From assembly GCF_947488715.1 (NCBI RefSeq), contig NZ_CANLAG010000001.1, forward strand, positions 62,001 to 126,000: 64,000 nt of DNA, given 5' to 3'. This document shows, one piece after another, positions 55,784-62,970 of this stretch. Positions within the stretch are counted from its first letter, which is position 1; every line of letters begins with the position of its first letter. Position numbers and translations under genes: made by a program. The notes beneath the pieces were generated by a model. The model worked only from the letters and a program-made list of their open reading frames with translations, made no database searches and had not been told where the DNA came from. The DNA is from an uncultured Tateyamaria sp. (GTDB lineage Bacteria; Pseudomonadota; Alphaproteobacteria; Rhodobacterales; Rhodobacteraceae).

Positions 55784-55841
55784 GCGCAATCGCGCAATTA
55801 AAATGTTACGAAATTTTAACAGAGGTTGGTGATTTAGTAAC
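55784..55841 (-). promoter_or_regulatory. Candidate paa promoter and operator
   Basis: Minus-strand -35 GTTACT (55841-55836) and -10 TAAAAT (55818-55813) are 17 bases apart; the -10 is good and the -35 weak. Just downstream the heptamer ATTGCGC occurs twice in tandem (55784-55798, period 8), placed where a repressor such as PaaX could block transcription. Assignment to PaaX is inference. Confidence 0.4.
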
Positions 55842-55908
55842 GCTTTGGGCCTCGATGTTGCCTTGGGAACTGCATTGATACATATCCCGCAGGGCAAGGG
55901 GACCGACG

Positions 55909-56892
55909 ATGACACAGACCGCCGCCGTGACTGATCCACCAACCAAGTTTGCATACGGGGATTTGGTGTCTCTGATCATCTTTGGATACAATCAAGCAGA
56001 GATCATTCGCCCCATTATCATGGCTGCGTTGGCCCAGGACTACGTGAATCTTGAGATTGTGTTGTCTGACAACGGCTCTGCGGATGAGACCTTTGCCGTG
56101 ATGACAGAAATCGCAGATGCGTACAAAGGCCCTCACACTATCCGCCTGAACCGGAACGAGCCGCCGGGCCGCGGGTTCATTGGTCATGTCAATCAGGCCT
56201 TTGACCTCTGCCGGGGTGCTTTGATTGTCTACAATCCGGGGGATGACGTGTCCGAGCCACATCGCGTGGCGCGTTTGTCCCAGGCGGCCGCGCATACACA
56301 GGCGTTGCTCATCCATTCGGATGTGACGGAATGCGGTCCGGATGGACTGTCACTGGACAAGGTCTGGTCCGTGCAACCCAATCTTGAAGGCAAGACCTCG
56401 CAAGACGCGGCGCTGATGTTTGCGCTTTGCATCGGGGCGACTTGTGCATGGCGTCACGAGTTGATGGATCGGTTTGGGCCGATCGAAGAAACGGGCACCT
56501 ACGATGATCTTGTTTTCTATTTTCGGGCACTTCTGGCGGGCCGTGTGGCACATGTACCAGAACCGCTGATGCGCTATCGCACAGGCATCGGTCTGTCGCA
56601 CAGTGCCGAGCTGGGTGCCGGCGCGACACGTGCAGACCGGCTTGCGAAACTGGCTAGAATCCTGACCCTGAACCTGTCGACGATGCGCCAACGCAGGCGT
56701 GACGCAGATGCGGTGGGAGTAACGGACATCGTGTCGCTACTCGACCCAGAGATTGAGAGCACCGCTTATCAGTTGCGCCTGATCCAGGAGCCTGGGTTCG
56801 ATAGGGCGCAACGGTTTTCCTCTTGGCGCGGATTTCGTGTGGCGCGGCGTATGCGCCGTCGCCTCAACAAGACGCTGACCCACGTGACATGA
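55909..56892 (+). CDS. Glycosyltransferase family 2
   Basis: The 327-residue GT-A protein has VSLIIFGYNQAEIIRPIIMAAL, IVLSDNGSADET and NPGDDVSEPHRV as nucleotide-sugar and metal-binding elements. Later it has GPIEETGTYDDLVFYFRALL. It should transfer a sugar to an envelope glycan. It stands upstream of the dideoxyhexose genes on the same strand with 107 bases between, so it could be the enzyme that uses their product. It also faces the paa operon. Confidence 0.83.
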   Translation: MTQTAAVTDPPTKFAYGDLVSLIIFGYNQAEIIRPIIMAALAQDYVNLEIVLSDNGSADETFAVMTEIADAYKGPHTIRLNRNEPPGRGFIGHVNQAFDLCRGALIVYNPGDDVSEPHRVARLSQAAAHTQALLIHSDVTECGPDGLSLDKVWSVQPNLEGKTSQDAALMFALCIGATCAWRHELMDRFGPIEETGTYDDLVFYFRALLAGRVAHVPEPLMRYRTGIGLSHSAELGAGATRADRLAKLARILTLNLSTMRQRRRDADAVGVTDIVSLLDPEIESTAYQLRLIQEPGFDRAQRFSSWRGFRVARRMRRRLNKTLTHVT

Positions 56893-56999
56893 CCTGCCAG
56901 TGACAATTCAGCCGCCCTGCCGTATCAGAGCTTGAAGACACGGAATGGGGCAGGCAGACGCCAACCCGATCAATCACAGCCTGACCAAAGGAGCCGAGG

Positions 57000-58310
57000 G
57001 TGAACAGAGACGAAATCCTTGCTGCCAGCCGCGCCTATTTTGACGCAACGCACGCCCCCAAGGCCTTTGTACCGGGCGAAACCTATATCCCGCCCTCGGG
57101 CAAGGTGCTGGATGCTGATGACTGTGCCCACCTGATCGATGCGTCGCTCGACATGTGGCTGACCACCGGCCGCTATGGCGAGGAATTCGAGAGCAAGCTC
57201 GCGCGCATGTTTGGCAAGAAGCTGGCCAAGCTGACCGTTTCTGGTTCGGCGGCGAACCTGCTGGCCTTTTCCACGCTGACCTCGTGGAAGCTGGGCAAGG
57301 ACCGCCTGAAACCCGGTGACGAGGTGATCACGGTTGCCGCTGGGTTCCCGACCACCGTTGCGCCGATCATCCAGAACCGCTGTATCCCGGTCTTTGTCGA
57401 CATCGACATGACCACTCACAATGTGGACGTCGATGCGCTGGAGGCCGCGATTGGCCCCAAGACACGGGCGATCATGATCGCACACTCGCTGGGCAACCCG
57501 TTTGACGCCCCGCGCATTGCCGCGCTGGCCGAAAAACACAACCTGTTCCTGATCGAAGACTGCTGTGATGCCTTTGGTGCCAAGGTCGGCGGCAAGGGCG
57601 TCGGCACCTTTGGCCAGCTAGCCACGCTCAGCTTTTATCCCGCGCACCACATCACCATGGGCGAGGGCGGCGCAATCCTGATGGACCAGATGAAGCTGGG
57701 CCGCATCTGCGAAAGCTTCCGCGATTGGGGCCGCGACTGCTACTGCAAGCCGGGCAAGGACAACACCTGCGAAAAACGCTTTGACTGGCAGCTGGGCGAC
57801 CTGCCGCAAGGCTATGACCACAAGTACATCTACAGCCACCTGGGCTATAACCTCAAAGTGTCGGACATGCAGGCCGCGCTGGGCGTCAGCCAGCTGGACA
57901 AGCTGGGCCGCTTTATCGAGGCACGCAACGCCAACTTTGACGGGCTGACCAGCCGCCTCCGCGCCCGCGGCGTCGAAGAGTTTGCACACCTGCCCGAGGC
58001 GACGCCCGGCTCCGAACCCTCCTGGTTCGGCTTCCTGCTGACGCTCAAGGACGGCACCGAGCTGAAACGGTCGGAAATCACCCGCGCGCTCGAAGACCGC
58101 AAGGTCGGCACGCGACTGCTCTTTGGCGGCAACCTGCTCAAGCAACCCGCCTTCATGGGTCAGGAGATGCGCGTCGCAGGATCGCTCGATGTGACGGACA
58201 AGGTGATGCACGATAGCTTTTGGGTCGGCGTCTGGCCGGGCATCAACGACGAAATGCTCGACTATATGGCCGATACGATCATCAACGTGCTCAAGGAGCA
58301 ATCCACATGA
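57000..58310 (+). CDS. rfbH: CDP-4-keto-6-deoxyglucose 3-dehydrase (E1, RfbH/AscC)
   Basis: The 436-residue PMP-dependent [2Fe-2S] enzyme removes the C3 hydroxyl of CDP-6-deoxy-D-xylo-4-hexulose. The pyridoxal-site lysine of ordinary aminotransferases is replaced by histidine (SFYPAHHITMGEGG, H217), the mark of E1. The iron-sulfur cysteines match the E1 spacing C-x57-C-x-C-x7-C exactly (C189, C247, C249, C257). The start is GTG with AAAGGAG upstream. It needs an E3 reductase or an equivalent electron donor, not seen here. It overlaps the cytidylyltransferase gene (ATGA). Confidence 0.95.
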   Translation: MNRDEILAASRAYFDATHAPKAFVPGETYIPPSGKVLDADDCAHLIDASLDMWLTTGRYGEEFESKLARMFGKKLAKLTVSGSAANLLAFSTLTSWKLGKDRLKPGDEVITVAAGFPTTVAPIIQNRCIPVFVDIDMTTHNVDVDALEAAIGPKTRAIMIAHSLGNPFDAPRIAALAEKHNLFLIEDCCDAFGAKVGGKGVGTFGQLATLSFYPAHHITMGEGGAILMDQMKLGRICESFRDWGRDCYCKPGKDNTCEKRFDWQLGDLPQGYDHKYIYSHLGYNLKVSDMQAALGVSQLDKLGRFIEARNANFDGLTSRLRARGVEEFAHLPEATPGSEPSWFGFLLTLKDGTELKRSEITRALEDRKVGTRLLFGGNLLKQPAFMGQEMRVAGSLDVTDKVMHDSFWVGVWPGINDEMLDYMADTIINVLKEQST

Positions 58311-59080
58311 AGGCGATGATCCTCGCGGGCGGGTTCGGGACGCGGCTGGCCGAGGAATCGGACACCCGCCCCAAGCCAATGGTCGAGATCGGTGGCCGTC
58401 CGATCCTGTGGCACATCATGAAGCTCTACGAGCAGCACGACATCACCGATTTCATCATCTGCCTCGGGTACAAGGCCGACTATATCAAGAAATTCTTCCT
58501 CGATTACGCCGCCACCCTGTCGGACTTTACCGTGCAGGTGGGCACAGGTGCGGTCGAGGTGCACAAGCAGCGGTCGGAAAACTGGAACGTCACCCTGATC
58601 GACACGGGCCTGCATTCCATGACCGGTGGCCGCATCAAACGCGCGCTGTCCTATGTTGAGCCAGGTGAGACGTTCTGCATGACCTATGGCGATGGCCTGA
58701 GTGACGTGGATATCGGAGCATCCATTGCCTACCACAAGTCACATGGCAAACTGTGCACCACCACCGCTGTGACCCCACCCGGTCGATTTGGCGTACTCGA
58801 AATCAATGCGCAGGACGAGATCACGGATTTCCGGGAGAAGATCGCATCGGACCAGTACCGCATCAACGGCGGGTTCTTTGTGCTCGAACCGGGCGTGGGT
58901 GAATATATCGAAGGTGATGATACGATCTGGGAACAGGGACCGATGCGCCAGCTGGCTGCGGACAGACAAATGCGCGCGTTTAACCACGACGGCTTTTGGC
59001 AACCAATGGACACACTGCGTGACAAGCGCACCCTCGAGGCACTTTGGGACAGTGGCACCCCGCCCTGGCGGCAACCGTGA
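58307..59080 (+). CDS. rfbF: Glucose-1-phosphate cytidylyltransferase
   Basis: The 257-residue nucleotidyltransferase makes CDP-glucose from CTP and glucose-1-phosphate. Motifs are ILAGGFGTRLAEESDTRPKPMVEIGGRPILWHI, GTGAVEVHKQ and the metal site MTYGDGLSDVD. These are characteristic of RfbF/AscA/DdhA. The ATG at 58307 overlaps the rfbH stop. It supplies the first CDP-sugar of the pathway. Confidence 0.96.
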   Translation: MKAMILAGGFGTRLAEESDTRPKPMVEIGGRPILWHIMKLYEQHDITDFIICLGYKADYIKKFFLDYAATLSDFTVQVGTGAVEVHKQRSENWNVTLIDTGLHSMTGGRIKRALSYVEPGETFCMTYGDGLSDVDIGASIAYHKSHGKLCTTTAVTPPGRFGVLEINAQDEITDFREKIASDQYRINGGFFVLEPGVGEYIEGDDTIWEQGPMRQLAADRQMRAFNHDGFWQPMDTLRDKRTLEALWDSGTPPWRQP

Positions 59081-60171
59081 CCACAGGGCATGTGACACCC
59101 GCGTTCTGGAAGGGAAAACGTGTTTTCCTGACGGGACACACGGGGTTCAAAGGCGCTTGGCTGGCACATTGGCTGATCAGCATGGGGGCTGAGGTGACGG
59201 GTTACGCGCTCGCGCCCAATACCGACCCGGCCCTTTTCGATGCTCTGGAGCTGTCAGACCGGCTTGACCACCATGTTGGCGACATCCGCGATGCGGACAC
59301 ATTTCGCACCACCTTGTTGCAATCGCGTCCAAACGTGGTCCTTCACCTCGCAGCGCAACCAATTGTATCCGAGGGCTATGCCGATCCCACCGGTACTTTT
59401 GAGACCAATGTCATGGGTGTCGTTCACTTACTCGAGGCGTGCAGGGCGTTGGAAAACCCCGCGCAGGTCTTGGTGATCTCGTCCGACAAGTGTTACCGCA
59501 ACGACAATTCTGGGCGGGCATTTGCCATTGATGATCCACTGGGCGGCCATGATCCCTATTCGGCATCCAAGGCAGGTACTGAAATTGTCGTGGGCGCCTA
59601 CGCGGCTTCATTTTTCGCCAAAGGTGGCCCTGTGCAACTGGCCAGTGCGCGTGCGGGCAATGTCGTCGGTGGCGGCGACTGGTCCTTGAACCGGTTGGTG
59701 CCGGACGGCGCGCGCTGTTTTTCTACGGGTGTGCCGCTCGTGTTGCGCAACTCTCTGGCGACACGCCCGTGGCAACACGTCTTGGAACCATTGCACGGGT
59801 ATCTGTCACTCGTCGAAGCGATGGCGCGTGATCACAGCTTTGCCTGTCCTTGGAACTTCGGGCCTGTGATTAACACGCACGAAAGCGTCGGGCGCGTGGC
59901 AGAGTTGATGGCTGGCGCTTGGGGTGCAGATGCGCGGATCGAGATCACAACAAACGCGCAAGACTGGGAAGAGGCCAAAACTCTCGACATCGACAGCAGT
60001 GTAACACTGGACAAGCTGCGCTGGGCGCCTGTGCTGGATCTGGCGACAACAATCGACTGGACCGTTGCTTGGTATCGCGCCTTCTATGGTGCACCAGACT
60101 CGGCGGCCGTACGTGCTGTCACTCAAACGCAGATTGATGACTATGTCGCACTTCAGTCCCGTCGTTCCTGA
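59077..60171 (+). CDS. rfbG: CDP-glucose 4,6-dehydratase
   Basis: The 364-residue extended SDR enzyme makes CDP-4-keto-6-deoxyglucose, the substrate of E1. Motifs are FLTGHTGFKGAWLAHWL, LHLAAQPIVSEGY, the catalytic YSASKAGTE and SARAGNVVGGGDW. The GTG start overlaps the rfbF stop (GTGA). Its 3' end overlaps the next gene by 29 bases. Confidence 0.95.
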   Translation: MTTGHVTPAFWKGKRVFLTGHTGFKGAWLAHWLISMGAEVTGYALAPNTDPALFDALELSDRLDHHVGDIRDADTFRTTLLQSRPNVVLHLAAQPIVSEGYADPTGTFETNVMGVVHLLEACRALENPAQVLVISSDKCYRNDNSGRAFAIDDPLGGHDPYSASKAGTEIVVGAYAASFFAKGGPVQLASARAGNVVGGGDWSLNRLVPDGARCFSTGVPLVLRNSLATRPWQHVLEPLHGYLSLVEAMARDHSFACPWNFGPVINTHESVGRVAELMAGAWGADARIEITTNAQDWEEAKTLDIDSSVTLDKLRWAPVLDLATTIDWTVAWYRAFYGAPDSAAVRAVTQTQIDDYVALQSRRS

Positions 60172-61069
60172 CACCCTTGCCAATCACACAATTTGTGTCA
60201 CGGGGCACGGCGGTTATGTAGGGCGCCATGTGGTTTCGACCCTCATTTCGGCAGGGCATACGCCATTTCTGATTGGGCGTATCGACACAGTACAGGCACC
60301 TGTAGCGGGGGCTGCAATGGCAGCGCCATGGTCGGATGCCCACGCATTGTCGCGGCAGTTGATGACATTGGACGCTCCGGTTGTGCTGAACATAGCCGGG
60401 CACTTTGTCAGCCGTCATTCGGCGACCGACATTCCCGCATTGGTTTCGGGCAACCTGGAATATCCACTCACGATATTCGAGGCTGCAGCGGACGCAGGGG
60501 ATACACCCATCGTCAACGTCGGCACCAGTTGGGAGTTTTCGGACAAAGGTGCGCCGACTCCAGCCAATCTTTATGCCCAACTCAAGGCAGCGAATGCGCA
60601 AACGCTGGAATACTATGCGAGGACCCGCGCTTTGAAAGGTGTGAACCTCAAGCTGAACGACACATTTGGCGGCAAAGACACCCGTGGCAAGGTCATGGGC
60701 GCTATGCGGGACGCATGGTTGGCGGGGCGTTCGATGCAGCTACGGTCATGGGCGCAGCCGATCAACCTGCTGCACATCACTGATGTGGTTGAGGGGTTAT
60801 TTGCGGCAGCCCAGCGCGCGACGCAGTTGCCATTGCAAACGGTCGACACTGCCTTTCTGATGCATGATGAAACCGTTACTCTGGGTGCTATCTCAGAACT
60901 GCTGGCAGACATAGTGCCAGAGTTCGCCATTGATTTTGATGACCGCCGTCAAGAGGATTCTTCGCTGCGCGATGTTTGGGCAGATGCGCCCAGGCTGACG
61001 CAGTGGGAGCCACGCGTGACGCTTGAGGCTGGACTGCGCTCCTATTTCACTCGTGGAGATCCAAGATGA
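60143..61069 (+). CDS. NAD(P)-dependent 4-ketohexose reductase of the dideoxysugar pathway
   Basis: The 308-residue extended SDR protein has a nucleotide-binding motif (CVTGHGGYVGRHVV), a serine/threonine region (NVGTSWEFSD) and the catalytic YAQLK. In dideoxyhexose clusters, a protein of this class is the final C4-ketoreductase (as AbeJ/Prt/AscF). Its stereochemistry, and so the exact sugar, cannot be read from sequence. The start lies inside rfbG; 60137 is an alternative. It overlaps the epimerase gene by four bases (ATGA). Confidence 0.8.
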   Translation: MSHFSPVVPDTLANHTICVTGHGGYVGRHVVSTLISAGHTPFLIGRIDTVQAPVAGAAMAAPWSDAHALSRQLMTLDAPVVLNIAGHFVSRHSATDIPALVSGNLEYPLTIFEAAADAGDTPIVNVGTSWEFSDKGAPTPANLYAQLKAANAQTLEYYARTRALKGVNLKLNDTFGGKDTRGKVMGAMRDAWLAGRSMQLRSWAQPINLLHITDVVEGLFAAAQRATQLPLQTVDTAFLMHDETVTLGAISELLADIVPEFAIDFDDRRQEDSSLRDVWADAPRLTQWEPRVTLEAGLRSYFTRGDPR

Positions 61070-61620
61070 ACCTTCAGGCGCGCCCTCTGGGCATCTCGGG
61101 ATGTTTCGTCGCTCGGTTGCCTGTTTTACAGGATGCGCGCGGCGGTTTTCAGAAGCTGTTTCATGCGCCTGCCTTTGGGGACCTGGTGCCAGAACTGTCC
61201 CTGCAAGAGGCTTACCTGACGACCTCACAGAAAAACGTTTTGCGCGGGATGCATTTTCAATTGCCGCCACACGACCACGCCAAGGTTGTTGTCTGCCTGA
61301 CAGGTGCAGTGACGGACGTGATCCTGGATTTGCGGTCGGGTGACGGTTTTGGTGCCGTTGAGAGTGTTGCGCTTGCACCGGATGGCGACAATTGCGTGAT
61401 CTTGCCCAAAGGTGTCGCGCACGGTTTTTGCGCGCATGCAGACAACAGTGGCCTTTTGTACCTTGTTGAGACGGTGCACGCACCGGAACATGACGCTGGA
61501 ATCGCATGGGATGGTTTCGGGTTTGATTGGCCGGTGCGGGATCCAATTTTGTCGGATCGAGACCTTGGTCACCCGTCGCTTGCTGAATTCGTCGCCCCTG
61601 CGTCCTGGTGCAACCCCTAA
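61066..61620 (+). CDS. RmlC-like NDP-4-ketohexose epimerase
   Basis: The 184-residue cupin protein is related to dTDP-4-dehydrorhamnose 3,5-epimerase. The catalytic histidine motif (VLRGMHFQLPPHDHAKVV) is intact. The segment where typical RmlC proteins have TDYY.P reads ETVHAPEHD here, so the tyrosine used in protonation is not in place. In a 3,6-dideoxyhexose pathway such an enzyme would invert C5 (AscE-like), giving an L-sugar. The altered motif leaves its reaction open. It is the last gene of the five-gene block. Confidence 0.78.
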   Translation: MNLQARPLGISGCFVARLPVLQDARGGFQKLFHAPAFGDLVPELSLQEAYLTTSQKNVLRGMHFQLPPHDHAKVVVCLTGAVTDVILDLRSGDGFGAVESVALAPDGDNCVILPKGVAHGFCAHADNSGLLYLVETVHAPEHDAGIAWDGFGFDWPVRDPILSDRDLGHPSLAEFVAPASWCNP

Positions 61621-61953
61621 ACCAACGTCCCCAAAACACGAAATTACGGCCTTGGTGATTCGGTCTGAATCGCCTCTGTTTGGCTTGTGGCCCACCACCG
61701 AGCTCAGGTTTTTTGACCCTTGCCCGGTCCCAAACAGGGTATTTAATTCGAGATCGGAAAAAAATTGGCGGGTCTGGGGCCGATAACGCAAACTGTTGTT
61801 GACATGAGGGGTCTTAACGGGGCGTTCTAAAGGTCATCACCGCGTCCGAGGAGGGGCACGGAGATCAATGACCCTGTTTCAAGGGGCATGCACTGTTGTC
61901 GATGAACGGCAAATTTTGGCGCGACAGCGCAACATCTTTGGGAGGAGACCCTA
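61621..61953 (+). other. 333-base intergenic region before the sugar ABC transporter
   Basis: There is no convincing reading frame. A TTGACA box lies at 61799-61804, with only a poorly spaced TTCTAA (20 bases) as a partner. GGGAGGAGACCC just before the next ATG is a strong ribosome-binding site. A regulator site for the transporter is expected here, but I cannot define one. Confidence 0.55.
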
Positions 61954-62880
61954 ATGAAGAAGACAATGTTTGCGGCGCTTGCCGCTGCAACAGCAATCGC
62001 GGGCGCAGCGTATGCTGATGGCCACAGCGAACGCTACGTGATGATCACGCACACCCAAGGTACAGACCCGTTCTGGCCCGTGGTTGAAAAAGGTGGCCGC
62101 GACGCCGCTGCGGCCATTGGCGCCACGCTCGAGTACAACTTTGACGCCTCCGGCGACATGGCAGGCATGGCCGCTCTGATCGAAGCTGCTGCGGCCTCCG
62201 AGCCCGATGGCATCATCGTGTCGCTGCCCGATGCTGCGGCGCTTGGCCCGGCCATCAAATCCGCCGTTGCGGACGGTATCCCGGTTGTGACCATGAACTC
62301 TGGCCTCGAATCCTCGGCCGAGCTGGGTGCTCTGATGCACGTGGGTCAGCCCGAGCGTGACGCGGGTTTTGCCGCTGGTACACGTGCCAAGGCTGAAGGC
62401 GTGACCAAAGGTCTCTGCCTCAACCAAGAAGCGTTCAACACCGCGCTTGTCGACCGTTGCACCGGTTACTTCGACGCCATGGGCGCCGACCTGAACCAGA
62501 TCGACGTGTCGAACGACCCGGCCCAGATCGAAACACGTACTGCGGCCGCTCTGGAAGCGGACGAGAGCATCGACGGCGTTCTGGCTGTTGGTCCCCACGT
62601 CTGTGAAGCTGCAACCAAGGCGATCGAAGCCGTTGGTGCCGACGTGCACCTGGCGTGCTTTGACCTGTCGCCCGGTGTGATGGACATGATCGAAGACGGT
62701 CGTGCAGCCTTCACCATCGACCAGCAGCAGCGTCTGCAGGGCTACATGCCCGTGATCGTTCTGCACCTCTACAACAACCACGCAGGTCTGCTGCCCGGCA
62801 ACAACATCGCCTCGGGCCCCGGCTTCGTGGACAAGTCGAACGCCGCAGCCGTCAAAGAGCTGGCAGGCATCGACCGGTAA
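61954..62880 (+). CDS. Sugar ABC transporter periplasmic binding protein
   Basis: The 308-residue protein has a signal peptide (cleavage near residue 22, AYADG) and a type I periplasmic binding fold of the RbsB class. Motifs are MITHTQGTDPFWPVVEKGGRDAA, EAAAASEPDGIIVSLPD, PVVTMNSG and a hinge ending in IDQQQRLQGYMPVIVLHLY. It should capture a monosaccharide, such as a pentose, and deliver it to the permease downstream. Its codons are strongly biased to C endings, as expected of a highly expressed protein. Confidence 0.9.
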   Translation: MKKTMFAALAAATAIAGAAYADGHSERYVMITHTQGTDPFWPVVEKGGRDAAAAIGATLEYNFDASGDMAGMAALIEAAAASEPDGIIVSLPDAAALGPAIKSAVADGIPVVTMNSGLESSAELGALMHVGQPERDAGFAAGTRAKAEGVTKGLCLNQEAFNTALVDRCTGYFDAMGADLNQIDVSNDPAQIETRTAAALEADESIDGVLAVGPHVCEAATKAIEAVGADVHLACFDLSPGVMDMIEDGRAAFTIDQQQRLQGYMPVIVLHLYNNHAGLLPGNNIASGPGFVDKSNAAAVKELAGIDR

Positions 62881-62905
62881 TCGGTCTTTCGATCAAACAA
62901 TACGT

Positions 62906-62932
62906 CACAGGCGGGCGACCCGCTCGCCTGTG
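62906..62932 (+). repeat. Hairpin between binding-protein and permease genes
   Basis: CACAGGCG and CGCCTGTG form an 8-bp perfect stem around an 11-base loop, 26 bases after the binding-protein stop and with no T-run. Such hairpins commonly stabilise the binding-protein message and lower permease expression. Confidence 0.6.
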
Positions 62933-62970
62933 CGCTTAGCCAGCACATCAAAAAATTATTGGGGGGAACC

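Noticed and set aside
61412-61786. A 124-codon plus-strand frame across the end of the epimerase gene
   Set aside because: Most of it overlaps the epimerase gene in another frame, and the composition is not protein-like. No ribosome-binding site is present.
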